Below, piece by piece: positions 18,504-27,181 of a DNA stretch of 64,000 bases. The translations under genes were made by a program, and so were the position numbers. The notes below the pieces were generated by a model that worked only from the letters and a program-made list of their open reading frames with translations, had not been told where the DNA came from and did not search any database. Position 1 is the first letter of the stretch, and each line of letters starts with the position of its first letter. Origin of the DNA: Arenimonas sp. (GTDB taxonomy: Bacteria > Pseudomonadota > Alphaproteobacteria > Rhizobiales > Rhizobiaceae); assembly GCA_019459145.1 (NCBI GenBank), contig JAIBEK010000067.1, forward strand, positions 1-64,000. Reading direction: 5' to 3'.

Positions 18504-18504
18504 G

Positions 18505-18520
18505 ATTGGTCCGAACCAAT
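18505..18520. promoter_or_regulatory. Palindromic operator at the GntR start codon
   Basis: ATTGGT-CCGA-ACCAAT (18505-18520) has perfect 6-bp arms. A third ATTGGT half-site follows at 18526-18531. It ends one base from the regulator's ATG (18501-18503), so a bound protein would block initiation. The pattern suits a dimeric GntR repressor acting on its own operon. Confidence 0.5.
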
Positions 18521-18586
18521 TTATGATTGGTTCAATGAATGCCGATTTCCGGCGACCGTCAAGATCGTTTTTGTGCAATTTTCTAT

Positions 18587-18605
18587 ATGCATAATATTTA
18601 TGCAT
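18587..18605. promoter_or_regulatory. Second inverted repeat upstream of the GntR operon
   Basis: ATGCATAA-TAT-TTATGCAT is an 8-bp perfect inverted repeat with a 3-bp spacer in an AT-rich stretch about 85-100 bp upstream of the GntR start. It may be a second operator or a promoter element. I cannot assign the protein that binds it. Confidence 0.35.
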
Positions 18606-18749
18606 GTGGACGTTACGCTGCTCGAAACGAGCGCATCATCGCCCTGGCGAAGCGAGCTGTCGGCAGCGCGTGTCGCGTGCGCAACGCCAAGCACCGAAGG
18701 CTTCGCCTCGGCATGTCCGGGAAGGAACCTGTGCGAGGTTTCACCGCCC

Positions 18750-19652
18750 TCAGTTCCGGCTCTTCAATCGCTCCAGAATCGTCAGAAACTCCCCGATCAA
18801 GGGGCTGCTCTTGTTGTCCCGCCGATAAGCGATTTTGTGCATCGACGAAAAGCCGAAAGCGCCGGGGCGGATGGCGCGCAGTTCTCCCCGCGCCACCCAG
18901 GGCTCGGCGAAATGGCAGGGAAGAAAACCGATGAACTGGCCGGAGAGGATGAGCATGACCTGGGCTTCCATCGCCACGACAGATGCGCTCGCGCGCGGAT
19001 GGCCGACCAGGTAGAGGTCGTCGAAATGGCGGTAGCGCCGGACCGAGAAGCGGGCGCCGGCAATGACCCGTTGGTCGATCTCATGGTCCGGTCTGTCGAA
19101 CAGCGGGTGCTCGCGACCGCAGTAGAGGTTGTGCGGCTCGCTGGCGAAGTCCCGGTAGGTCAGCCCCGGCGAACGCTGCGAGAAGGGACCGATGGCGATA
19201 TCACGATCGCCGTCAGCCACTTTCTGTTCGAGATCCGAAGGCGTGCCCAGTTCGAGATCGATGAAGATGTCGGCATCGGGCCGTATGAACTGGGCGATCG
19301 CCCGTTGTACCCCGAGTTGCTCGCTGGTCATCACGCCATCCGACGCGCCCAGACGCAGGCGGCCGGAGAGATTGCCGCTCGCGGCGCTGACGCGCTGGGT
19401 GAAGTCGTCGATGTCGCGGAACAGCTTGACGGCGGCGTCATAGGTGGCGCGGCCGAGTTCGGTCAGGCGGAATTGCTGCCTGCCGCGATGACACAACTGG
19501 CCGCCAATGCGCTTTTCGAGCTCGGCCAGATGCGTGCTCAGCGTCGATTGCGACAGGTTCAGCGCCAGTTGCGCATCCGAGAAGCCACTGGCGTCCGCGA
19601 GCGCGACGAAGACGCGAAGCAGGCGGATATCGATATTGTCGAGGCGACGCAT
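18750..19652 (-). CDS. LysR-family regulator of the SsuABC/creatininase cluster
   Basis: 300 residues. The LysR helix-turn-helix (LDNIDIRLLRVFVALADASGFSDAQLALNLSQSTLSTHLAELEKRIGGQL) is followed by a substrate-binding effector domain. It is transcribed divergently from the importer/creatininase operon that starts at 19759. A dyad of LysR form lies between them (19702-19719). Likely activator responding to the cluster's substrate. Confidence 0.88.
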   Translation of the reverse strand: MRRLDNIDIRLLRVFVALADASGFSDAQLALNLSQSTLSTHLAELEKRIGGQLCHRGRQQFRLTELGRATYDAAVKLFRDIDDFTQRVSAASGNLSGRLRLGASDGVMTSEQLGVQRAIAQFIRPDADIFIDLELGTPSDLEQKVADGDRDIAIGPFSQRSPGLTYRDFASEPHNLYCGREHPLFDRPDHEIDQRVIAGARFSVRRYRHFDDLYLVGHPRASASVVAMEAQVMLILSGQFIGFLPCHFAEPWVARGELRAIRPGAFGFSSMHKIAYRRDNKSSPLIGEFLTILERLKSRN

Positions 19653-19701
19653 CGGCGAAACTCACATTGATATTCTTCGATGTATAATCCCAAATATTGT
19701 G

Positions 19702-19719
19702 ATTTACTCCAATGTAAAT
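19702..19719. promoter_or_regulatory. LysR-type operator between divergent regulator and importer
   Basis: ATTTAC-TCCAAT-GTAAAT is a perfect 6-bp dyad with 6-bp spacer that contains the T-N11-A core expected of LysR boxes. It sits 40 bp before the binding-protein start and 50 bp before the LysR start. Confidence 0.5.
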
Positions 19720-19758
19720 ATGCATGACGCTGCCTCAAACTCAAAAAAGGGGAGCATC

Positions 19759-20745
19759 ATGAACAAGACACTTGGACTGACGACCGCGATCGCCCTGATC
19801 GTGTCTTCGACGAACGCTTTCGCTGCGGATCAGATCCGCATTCTCGCGCCGACCTGGCTCGGCTTCGCGCCGGTCCATGTGGCGCAGGCGAACGGATGCT
19901 TCGAGCAGGAAGAACTCGACGTCACCATCAATTTCGAAGATGACCTCAGCAATGTCATGGCGGCCATGGCGCGCGGCGACATCGAGATCCAGATGCGCAG
20001 CGTCGGCGAATATCAGGGCCGTCCGCGTGACAAGACGACACCCGGCATCATCATCGGCACGATCGATGAATCCGTTGGTGGCGACGGCGTGATCGCCGAC
20101 GGCAGCATCAAGACGGTTGCCGATCTCAAGGGCAAGACGATTGCCGCCGAACCCAATATCCCGTCGCGTCTCCTGCTGCAGATGGAACTCAAGCAGGCCG
20201 GTCTTACCCTCAAGGACCTGGACATCAAGGAAATCTCCACTGCCGATACGGGCGCCGTTTTTGTCGATGACAGCATTGCGGCCGTCGCCACCTACGAACC
20301 CTTCATGTCGCAGGCCATCAAGGCGTCCTCGCGGGAGGGCGCCAAGGTCCTGATCTCCTCGAAGGATCACCGCGGCCTCATCATCGACGCCATCATCGCG
20401 CGCAACGACGACCTCAAGGCGTCGCCGGACAAGTATGGGCGTTTCCTGAAGTGCATCTATTCGGCAGTCGACTTCATCAAGGCCGAGCCGCAGAAATTCG
20501 CCGAGATCGCCGCTCCGAGCTTCGGTCTGACGCCTGAAGAGGTGCTGGACGTGGTCAATGGCAGCCTGGCCTACACCACGCTCGCGGAAGCCCAAGCCTA
20601 TATGGGTGAGCCGGGCAAACCGGGCAGCCTGTTTGGGATCTTCGATACGGTGATGGCGCTCAATCTGGAAAATGGCGCAGCCGACAACCAGCTGGTGGCA
20701 GCCGAGCAGATCGACAGCACCATCATTGCGACCGTCGGCAAGTGA
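19759..20745 (+). CDS. ABC transporter substrate-binding protein, SsuA/TauA/NMT1-like
   Basis: 328 residues from ATG 19759, which is preceded by AAGGGGAG. Sec signal peptide MNKTLGLTTAIALIVSSTNAFA. The mature part fits nitrate/sulfonate/thiamine-precursor binding proteins: IRILAPTWLGFAPVHVAQANGCFEQEELDVTINFEDD, then VADLKGKTIAAEP and AGLTLKDLDIKEI. First gene of an operon with permease, ATPase, two SDRs, a creatininase homologue and a ureohydrolase, so the ligand may be a guanidino compound rather than a sulfonate. Confidence 0.9.
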   Translation: MNKTLGLTTAIALIVSSTNAFAADQIRILAPTWLGFAPVHVAQANGCFEQEELDVTINFEDDLSNVMAAMARGDIEIQMRSVGEYQGRPRDKTTPGIIIGTIDESVGGDGVIADGSIKTVADLKGKTIAAEPNIPSRLLLQMELKQAGLTLKDLDIKEISTADTGAVFVDDSIAAVATYEPFMSQAIKASSREGAKVLISSKDHRGLIIDAIIARNDDLKASPDKYGRFLKCIYSAVDFIKAEPQKFAEIAAPSFGLTPEEVLDVVNGSLAYTTLAEAQAYMGEPGKPGSLFGIFDTVMALNLENGAADNQLVAAEQIDSTIIATVGK

Positions 20746-21548
20746 GTTCGGACCGGCACACGCGGATGTTTGGTAAACTGTTCACCTTTCGAGGCGGGAA
20801 GTCGCCCGCCGCCGAACTGATTGTCGGTTTGGCGGCGGCGGCGATCCTGCTGGGGTTCTGGGAACTGGTGGCGCGGCTCGGCCTTGTCAAGCCGCAGTTC
20901 CTGCCATCACCCGGAGACGTTCTGGCGGCGCTCTGGCGCATGCTGACGCAGCAGGATCTGCTCTGGCATACCGCGGTCTCAGCGGGGCGCGTCTGGTCGG
21001 CTTTCCTGCTGGCCGCGCTCATGGCGATCCCGATTGGCATGCTGATGAGCAGCTATCGCATCGTCGGGGCGTCGCTCGAACCGATGATCGATTTCATCCG
21101 CTATCTGCCGGTGCCGGCTCTCGTGCCTTTGTCGATCATCTGGTTCGGGGTGGGAGAATCCACCAAGATCTTCCTGCTGTGGCTCGGGACCTTCTTCCAG
21201 CTTGTGCTGTTTGTGGCGGACGACGCCCGCCGGGTGCCGAATGAATATGTGGAGGTGGCCCGCACCGTGGGTGCGCGATCGCGACAGGTGATGACGGATG
21301 TGATTTTCAGGGCCATGGGGCCGTCGCTGCTCGACAATCTGAGGATCACGCTCGGCTGGTGCTGGACCTATCTCATCATCGCGGAAATCGTCGCGGCGGA
21401 TTCCGGAATCGGCTTCGTCATCTGGTCGGCGCGCCGTTACGTCAAGACGCCCGAAGTCATGGCCGGCGTTCTCGTCATCGGGCTGGTCGGCCTGGTGACC
21501 GATCAGTTGCTGCGTGTCCTGCATCGCCGGATCTTCCAATATGTGTGA
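20742..21548 (+). CDS. ABC transporter permease, SsuC/TauC-like
   Basis: 268 residues, starting at a GTG that overlaps the previous stop by 4 nt (an ATG eight codons later is an alternative). BPD_transp_1 features: [40 protein letters not shown], the cytoplasmic loop [35 protein letters not shown], and about six membrane segments. Channel subunit of the importer encoded by 19759-22329. Confidence 0.9.
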   Translation: MSSDRHTRMFGKLFTFRGGKSPAAELIVGLAAAAILLGFWELVARLGLVKPQFLPSPGDVLAALWRMLTQQDLLWHTAVSAGRVWSAFLLAALMAIPIGMLMSSYRIVGASLEPMIDFIRYLPVPALVPLSIIWFGVGESTKIFLLWLGTFFQLVLFVADDARRVPNEYVEVARTVGARSRQVMTDVIFRAMGPSLLDNLRITLGWCWTYLIIAEIVAADSGIGFVIWSARRYVKTPEVMAGVLVIGLVGLVTDQLLRVLHRRIFQYV

Positions 21549-22329
21549 GCCCTCCATGGCAGAGAATTACTTGGCATTCGAGGGCGTGACGAAGAGCTTC
21601 GGCCCGATGGACGTCGTCACGAAGACCGATCTTTCGATCGGTCGCGGCAGCTTCGTCGTCTTCCTCGGCCCGTCCGGCTGCGGCAAGACCACGCTGATGC
21701 GCATGGTGGGCGGTCTCGACACACCCTCCACCGGGCAGATCAGGCTCGGCGGTGATATCGTGCGTGCCCCCGATCGACGCCGCGGCATGGTCTTCCAGGC
21801 CTATTCCTCCTTTCCCTGGCTGACCGTTGCCGAAAACATCGCCTTCGGCATGCGCTACCGCTCCGACATCTCCACGCAGGAAAAGGCGGAGCGCAAGGCG
21901 CACTATCTGAAGCTGGTGGGGCTTGAGGAATTTGCCGACGCCTATCCGTCGCGCATTTCCGGCGGCATGCGCCAGCGCGTCGCCATCGCCCGCACGCTTG
22001 CCGCCGGTTCCGAAGTCCTGCTGATGGACGAGCCGTTCGGTGCGCTCGATGCTCTGACCCGCGAACGCCTGCAGGTGCAGTTGAGGGCATTGCAGATCTC
22101 CGAGCAGAAGACGGTGATCTTCGTCACCCATGACGTCGAGGAGGCAGTGTTCCTTGCGGACCGCGTCGTGCTGTTCTCGAAGCGGCCGGCGCGCATCGTC
22201 GCCGATATCGACGTCAACGCCGCACTCGGGGTCGAACGGCCGCTGGAGATTCGCGAAACGCAGAGTTTCTTCGACCTTCGCAACAAGATCCTCCATCTCA
22301 TCCGCAACGAAACGGGAGATCCCGTATGA
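21541..22329 (+). CDS. ABC transporter ATP-binding protein, SsuB/TauB-like
   Basis: About 262 residues (start at 21541, overlapping the permease stop, or the ATG at 21556). Walker [13 protein letters not shown], signature [16 protein letters not shown], Walker [18 protein letters not shown] and switch [13 protein letters not shown] are all intact. It powers the importer with the two preceding genes. Its stop overlaps the next SDR gene by 4 nt, tying transport and metabolism into one operon. Confidence 0.92.
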   Translation: MCEPSMAENYLAFEGVTKSFGPMDVVTKTDLSIGRGSFVVFLGPSGCGKTTLMRMVGGLDTPSTGQIRLGGDIVRAPDRRRGMVFQAYSSFPWLTVAENIAFGMRYRSDISTQEKAERKAHYLKLVGLEEFADAYPSRISGGMRQRVAIARTLAAGSEVLLMDEPFGALDALTRERLQVQLRALQISEQKTVIFVTHDVEEAVFLADRVVLFSKRPARIVADIDVNAALGVERPLEIRETQSFFDLRNKILHLIRNETGDPV

Positions 22330-23081
22330 AGGGCATGTTTTCGGATCGCACGGTCGTGATCACCGGGGCAAGCCGCGGCATCGGGCTCGGCATCGCCCGG
22401 GCCTTTAACCGCGAGGGCGCGCGGCTGCACCTGATCGCCGATGATCCGGCCGTTCACGAACGCGCCGCCGAACTCGGCGCCACCGCCGCCCAGGCCGACA
22501 TTGCCGACGGGGCTCGCGTGGATGCCGCGTTGAGGGATGTGGGAACGATCGACGTGCTAATCAACAATGCGGGCCTGGAGCGGCTGACACCACTTGATGA
22601 TGCGAGCCCCGAGGGTTTCGCCACCTTCCGCCGCATCATCGACATCAACATTGCCGGCACGGCGCTGGTCACGCGGCGTGCGCTCCGGTCGATGTCTTCG
22701 GGCGGGGCGATCGTCAACACGGCCTCGATCTGGGGACGGGTGGCGGAGGCGCAGTTCGACGCCTATGTGGCTTCGAAACACGCGATCATCGGGCTCACCA
22801 AGACCTGGGCGAAGGAGCTTGGGTCGCGCAATATCCGCGTCAACGCCGTCTGCCCTGGCTGGGTAAGGACGGAAGCCTCGATGCGTTCGCTGGGGCTCAT
22901 GGCATCGGCGCAAGGGGTCAGCGAAGACAGCCTTCTCGAATACATCGTCGGCGGGCAGGCCTTGCCCGGGCTGATGGAGCCCGACGACATGGGAGAGGTC
23001 TACCTCTTCCTGGCCTCCGACAGGGCGAAGAACATCACCGGCCAGTCGATCGGCGCCGATCGGGGAGAAGTTCCATGGTGA
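22326..23081 (+). CDS. SDR-family oxidoreductase (first of two)
   Basis: 251 residues, classical short-chain dehydrogenase. NAD(P)-binding [15 protein letters not shown], structural NNAG, catalytic Ser in NTASIWG, and YxxxK in [16 protein letters not shown]-terminal [16 protein letters not shown]. Start ATG overlaps the ATPase stop (ATGA). It should oxidise or reduce a hydroxyl/carbonyl of the imported compound; the substrate is not evident. It overlaps the second SDR gene by 7 nt. Confidence 0.9.
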   Translation: MKGMFSDRTVVITGASRGIGLGIARAFNREGARLHLIADDPAVHERAAELGATAAQADIADGARVDAALRDVGTIDVLINNAGLERLTPLDDASPEGFATFRRIIDINIAGTALVTRRALRSMSSGGAIVNTASIWGRVAEAQFDAYVASKHAIIGLTKTWAKELGSRNIRVNAVCPGWVRTEASMRSLGLMASAQGVSEDSLLEYIVGGQALPGLMEPDDMGEVYLFLASDRAKNITGQSIGADRGEVPW

Positions 23082-23782
23082 AACCGTTGACGGGCAAGAG
23101 GGCCCTGGTGACAGGAGCGGCCAGCGGCATCGGCCGGGCCGCGGCGGAAGCGCTGGCGGCCGAGGGCGCCACGGTGATCGGGCTGGATCTGAGGCCCCAG
23201 GAGGGGCGCCTGTCCATTCTTGCCTGCGATCTTGCGGACGAGGCCCAGGTCGTTTCATGCGTCGGCGATGCAGCCGGGCGGATGGGCGGGATCGACATTC
23301 TCGTCAACAATGCGGGCATACTCGAAGAATGCCCGCTGGGGAGCATCACCGCGGCCCATATCGATCGCATGTTCGCGGTCAATGTGCGCGGCGCGATCCT
23401 TGTGGCGCGCGAAGTGCTGCGGCATTTGCCGGAAGGAGGGCGGATCATCAACATCGCCTCTGAACTTGCCTATCTCGGCAGGGCCGACGCCTCCGTCTAT
23501 TGCGCCACCAAGGCTGCCATCCTCGGGTTGACCCGGTCCTGGGCGCGGGAACTTGCGCCGAAGATCCTGGTCAATGCCGTTGCTCCGGGTCCGACCGACA
23601 CCCCATTATTGGCTTTCGAGAAGCTGACGGCGGAACAGAAGGCGGTCGAAACGGCCAATCCCATGGGGCGGATCGGCAGGCCGGAGGAAGTGGCGGCGGC
23701 CGTGGTTTTTCTCGCCGGGCCGGGAGCCAGTTTCTTCACCGGACAATGCCTGGGCGCCAATGGCGGCGCGGCGATGATTTGA
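23075..23782 (+). CDS. SDR-family oxidoreductase (second of two)
   Basis: 235 residues. Cofactor motif TGAASGIGRAAAEAL, NNAG, catalytic Ser in NIASELAYLG, and YxxxK in YCATKAAILGLTRSW; C-terminal FFTGQCLGANGGAAM. Diverged from its upstream neighbour, so the pair is probably not a recent duplication but two consecutive or partner dehydrogenases. Followed 10 bp later by the creatininase gene. Confidence 0.9.
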   Translation: MVKPLTGKRALVTGAASGIGRAAAEALAAEGATVIGLDLRPQEGRLSILACDLADEAQVVSCVGDAAGRMGGIDILVNNAGILEECPLGSITAAHIDRMFAVNVRGAILVAREVLRHLPEGGRIINIASELAYLGRADASVYCATKAAILGLTRSWARELAPKILVNAVAPGPTDTPLLAFEKLTAEQKAVETANPMGRIGRPEEVAAAVVFLAGPGASFFTGQCLGANGGAAMI

Positions 23783-23792
23783 GGACGTCACG

Positions 23793-24587
23793 ATGAACGA
23801 CAGCGTATTCTGGGCGGAACAGACCTGGCCCGAGGCGGCCGCGAAGGTGGCCGGCGGCGCACCGATATTCCTGCCTCTCGGCGCGACCGAGCAGCACGGC
23901 CATCACATGGCACTCAATGTCGACGTCGTGCTGCCGACCTCCATCTGTGAAACGGTCGCCAGGGCCGTCGGCGGGCTCGTCCTGCCCACCATCCCCTATG
24001 GCAATCGCTCGCAGCCGAAGACAGGCGGCGGATCGGCCTTCGGCGGGACGATCAATCTGACAGCCCACACCTTTTCGCTCGTGGTGCGCGACGTGCTGTG
24101 CGAGCTCTACCGGCAGAAGGTCCGGCGGATCGTGGTGGTGAACGGCCATTACGAGAACATCTGGCCCGCAGTCGAAGGCATCGAACTGGCGCTGGATGCG
24201 ATCGGCCGCGACCGCTGCGACGGGCTGACGATCCTCAGGTTCGACCACTGGGATCTCGTCCAGCCGTCGACCATCGATCGGATCTTCCCGGACGGCTATC
24301 CCGGCATCGAACTCGAACATGCGAGCGTGATCGAGACGTCCATGATGCTGGCGCTGCGCCCGGAACTCGTCGATCTCGATCGATCGCTGCATGACGGGCC
24401 GGCGAAGTTCAAGCCCTATGATCGCTATCCTCGTCCGCTGGCCGACGTGCCGCCGTCCGGCGTGCTGTCCATGACCACCGGATCGCAGGCGGAAAAAGGC
24501 AATTGGCTGCTGGCCGACGTGGTCAGCCGCATGACGCAGATCGTTCGAGACGAATTCAGCATTGGAGGCCATCATGATCAACGCTAA
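23793..24587 (+). CDS. Creatininase-family amidohydrolase (CrnA-like)
   Basis: 264 residues. Metal-ligand blocks are intact and in creatininase order: GATEQHGHHMALNVDV (Glu33, His35, Asp44), NGHYEN (His119, Glu121) and ELEHASVIETSMM (His176). Trp153 in DHWDL corresponds to Trp154 of Pseudomonas creatininase as I remember its numbering, but the lid Trp174 position reads Ile (GIELEH instead of GWDIEH). It most resembles true creatininase rather than MftE or ArfB branches and should hydrolyse a cyclic amide such as creatinine or a relative. It overlaps the ureohydrolase gene by 14 nt. Confidence 0.88.
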   Translation: MNDSVFWAEQTWPEAAAKVAGGAPIFLPLGATEQHGHHMALNVDVVLPTSICETVARAVGGLVLPTIPYGNRSQPKTGGGSAFGGTINLTAHTFSLVVRDVLCELYRQKVRRIVVVNGHYENIWPAVEGIELALDAIGRDRCDGLTILRFDHWDLVQPSTIDRIFPDGYPGIELEHASVIETSMMLALRPELVDLDRSLHDGPAKFKPYDRYPRPLADVPPSGVLSMTTGSQAEKGNWLLADVVSRMTQIVRDEFSIGGHHDQR

Positions 24588-25524
24588 GCATCAGCCGGTG
24601 GATGCCGCCGAGGTTCCGCGCTTTGCCGGTCAGGCGACGTTCATGCGGCTTCCGGCCGTGCCGTCCGCAGAAGGGCTCGACATCGCCCTGGTCGGCATTC
24701 CGTGGGATGGCGGAACCACCAACCGGGCCGGCGCCCGCCACGGACCGCGCGAGATCCGCAGCCAGTCGAGCCTGATGCGCAAGGTGCATCATGTTTCCAA
24801 GATCGCGCCCTTCAGCCTCGCCAATATCGCCGATGTCGGCGATCTCTCCGTCAATCCGATCGACCTGATGGACGCGCTCAAGCGCATCGAGGAAGGCATT
24901 GCCAGCATCATCGCGGTCGGGGCCATTCCGCTTTCCGCCGGTGGCGACCACCTGACCACGCTGCCGGTGCTGCGCGCGGTGGCCAGGCACAGGCCGGTCG
25001 GCCTCATCCATTTCGACGCCCATTCCGACACCAATGACAGCTATTTCGGCGGCAACCGCTATACCCATGGCACGCCGTTCCGGCGCGCCATCGAGGAAGG
25101 GTTGCTCGATCCCAAGCGCATGGTGCAGATCGGCATTCGCGGTTCGATCTATGAGAGCGATGAGCATGCCTGGGCGGTCGAACAGGGCATCCGCATCATC
25201 TACATGGAAGAATTCACCCGCCGCGGCGCGGCCGAGGTGATCGCCGAAGCAAAGGCGATCGTCGGTTCGGCGCCGACCTACGTGACCTTCGACATCGACA
25301 GCATCGACCCGTCCATGGCGCCAGGCACCGGCACGCCGGAAGTCGGCGGCTTCACCACGCGTGAGGCGCAGCAGATGATCCGCCTGCTGGAAGGCGTCGA
25401 TATCGTCGGTGCCGACGTCGTCGAGGTGGCGCCGCCCTTCGATCTCGCCGGAATGACGGCCATCGCCGGCGCGACGATGATGTTCGAGCTGATGTGCGTG
25501 ATCGCGGCGAAATTCAGGGTCTAA
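24574..25524 (+). CDS. Arginase/agmatinase-family ureohydrolase (guanidino-acid type)
   Basis: 316 residues; the ATG at 24574 is chosen for the GGAGG five bases upstream. Binuclear metal motifs are present: SAGGDH, HFDAHSDTND and TFDIDSIDPSMAPGTGTPEVGG. The block THGTPFRRAIEEGLLDPKR plus QIGIRGS is typical of guanidinobutyrase/guanidinopropionase-like enzymes rather than of arginase. It would release urea from a guanidino compound, following ring opening by the creatininase homologue. Exact substrate unknown; agmatinase remains possible. Confidence 0.9.
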   Translation: MINAKHQPVDAAEVPRFAGQATFMRLPAVPSAEGLDIALVGIPWDGGTTNRAGARHGPREIRSQSSLMRKVHHVSKIAPFSLANIADVGDLSVNPIDLMDALKRIEEGIASIIAVGAIPLSAGGDHLTTLPVLRAVARHRPVGLIHFDAHSDTNDSYFGGNRYTHGTPFRRAIEEGLLDPKRMVQIGIRGSIYESDEHAWAVEQGIRIIYMEEFTRRGAAEVIAEAKAIVGSAPTYVTFDIDSIDPSMAPGTGTPEVGGFTTREAQQMIRLLEGVDIVGADVVEVAPPFDLAGMTAIAGATMMFELMCVIAAKFRV

Positions 25525-25594
25525 TCCGTTTTCGGGTGCCGCAAATCCCAGTCAGGCCATCAGTCGGGGCGAAGCGCCATTCAGATCCGCCGGG

Positions 25595-27181
25595 TCATTC
25601 GGGGCCGACCAGCTCGAGCCTCAGAGCCATCCAGGCCGAAACCGCCCCCCAGGCGGCGCTCATATAGTCGTTCGCCTGGTAAAGAGCGGTTTCCGGGTCA
25701 GCCTGCAGGGCCATCATCCCTGTGCTGACGTCATCGAAATGATCGAGAATGCCTAGGGTTTCGGCCGCCCTGGTCGGATGTCGAACCGCCAGTCCGTCGA
25801 TCTCCTGTCGCGCCCGGCCCAGAAAAGCGCGCAGGCCGCGACCGTCCTCCCGCCACAGCCGTCTGGTCAGGAAGTCCAGCGCCTGCATGCCGGTCGTGCC
25901 CTCGTAGATGGTCATCACGCGGGAATCGCGCAGGTATTGTTCAAGCGGCCAGTCCTTGGTGTACCCGGCCCCGCCGAGCACCTGGATGGCGGCATTGGCG
26001 ACGTCGAATCCGGCGCCGGCGCCGAAATTCTTGATGAGCGGCAGCATCCAGCCCGCCAGGTCGCCAAGCTCGCGGCGAAGATCCTCATCCGTTTCGAGGC
26101 GGGCGAGATCCATTATCGTGGCGAGTTCCAGCACTGCGGCCCGCAGCACCTCCGTGCGTAGTCGAATCTCCTGCAACTGGCGGCGAACGTCCGGGTGTTC
26201 GGCGATCGGCACCGGAGGGCGCTCGGGCGGCCCGCCCTGGCGACGCTCGGCGGCGTAGGCTTCGGCGATGTCGGCCGAGGCAGAAGCAAGACCCAGCCCC
26301 TGGCAGGCCGTCAGCAGACGCATCAGCTCGATCATGGCAAACAGCTCCGGTAGTCCACGCCCTGGCTCGCCGATCAGAACACCGCGTGCGCCTTCAAAGC
26401 GCAGGGCGCAGGTGGGGGAGCCGTGCAGCCCCATCTTGTCCTCGATTCGTTCGAGCGAGACCCCATTGGGTCGGCCATCGATTTGATTGGGGACGAGAAA
26501 GAGACTGAGGCCGCGCGTGCCTGGCATGTCGCCGGTGCGGGCCAGCAGACAATGGCCGATCCGCGCGGTCATGTCGTGATCGCCGAAGGAGATCCAGATT
26601 TTTTGACCGCTGATGCGCCACTCGCCATCGCCAAGGACCGCCTTGGTGCGCAGCCGTCCGACATCGGAGCCGGCCTCCGGCTCGGAAATGCAGATGGTCG
26701 CCGCCCAGTCGCCGGCCGCCAGCCGCGGCACCCATTTGGCGGCGACCGCCGCACCCGCGGCCTTGGCCAGCAGGTGGGATGCCGCGCGGCTCGATCCGGC
26801 CGCCATCATCAAGGCCACGCAGCCCCGTTCGAAGAGCGGCGCGCAGGCCGCGTGAACGGTGAGCGGCAGCCCCTGGCCACCGAAAGCTTCCGGCACATCC
26901 ATGCCGAGCCAGCCGGCTTGCGCATACTGGCGATAGGCGCCGGCAAAGCCTTCTGGCGTGCGGACCCGGCCGTCCGTCACATCGCAGCCCTGGCGATCGC
27001 CGATCGTGTTCAGTGGCTGCAACACACGCTCGGCGAAAGCGGCGGCCTCGTCGAGGATCGCCTCGATCGTCTCGTCATCGCAATCGGGGTGCAATGCCTG
27101 GAGCCGCTTCCAGCCGGGCGTGACCTGGAGCAGTTGGGCGGTTCGTTCCGCCTGTCGCGCGAAAACCGACATGCGCGTCAC
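25595..27181 (-). CDS. Acyl-CoA dehydrogenase
   Basis: 528 residues, longer than the 380-residue core family and similar to the DmdC/phenylpropanoyl type with a C-terminal extension. FAD/acyl binding blocks: WAATICISEPEAGSDVGRLRTKA, SGQKIWISFGDHD, KMGLHGSPTCALRFEGARG and IQVLGGAGYTKDWPLEQYLRDSRVMTIYEGTTGMQALDF. The ATG overlaps the SDR stop by 4 nt. In the operon with a hydroxycinnamate CoA-ligase and an SDR, it probably introduces the side-chain double bond of dihydrocinnamoyl (phenylpropanoyl)-CoA esters so they can join the beta-oxidation route. Confidence 0.9.
   Translation of the reverse strand: MTRMSVFARQAERTAQLLQVTPGWKRLQALHPDCDDETIEAILDEAAAFAERVLQPLNTIGDRQGCDVTDGRVRTPEGFAGAYRQYAQAGWLGMDVPEAFGGQGLPLTVHAACAPLFERGCVALMMAAGSSRAASHLLAKAAGAAVAAKWVPRLAAGDWAATICISEPEAGSDVGRLRTKAVLGDGEWRISGQKIWISFGDHDMTARIGHCLLARTGDMPGTRGLSLFLVPNQIDGRPNGVSLERIEDKMGLHGSPTCALRFEGARGVLIGEPGRGLPELFAMIELMRLLTACQGLGLASASADIAEAYAAERRQGGPPERPPVPIAEHPDVRRQLQEIRLRTEVLRAAVLELATIMDLARLETDEDLRRELGDLAGWMLPLIKNFGAGAGFDVANAAIQVLGGAGYTKDWPLEQYLRDSRVMTIYEGTTGMQALDFLTRRLWREDGRGLRAFLGRARQEIDGLAVRHPTRAAETLGILDHFDDVSTGMMALQADPETALYQANDYMSAAWGAVSAWMALRLELVGPE

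Noticed and set aside
19653..19758. Guanidine riboswitch before the SsuA-like gene
   Set aside because: The leader is only about 100 bp and shows a LysR dyad but no multi-stem fold or conserved riboswitch loops that I can recognise.
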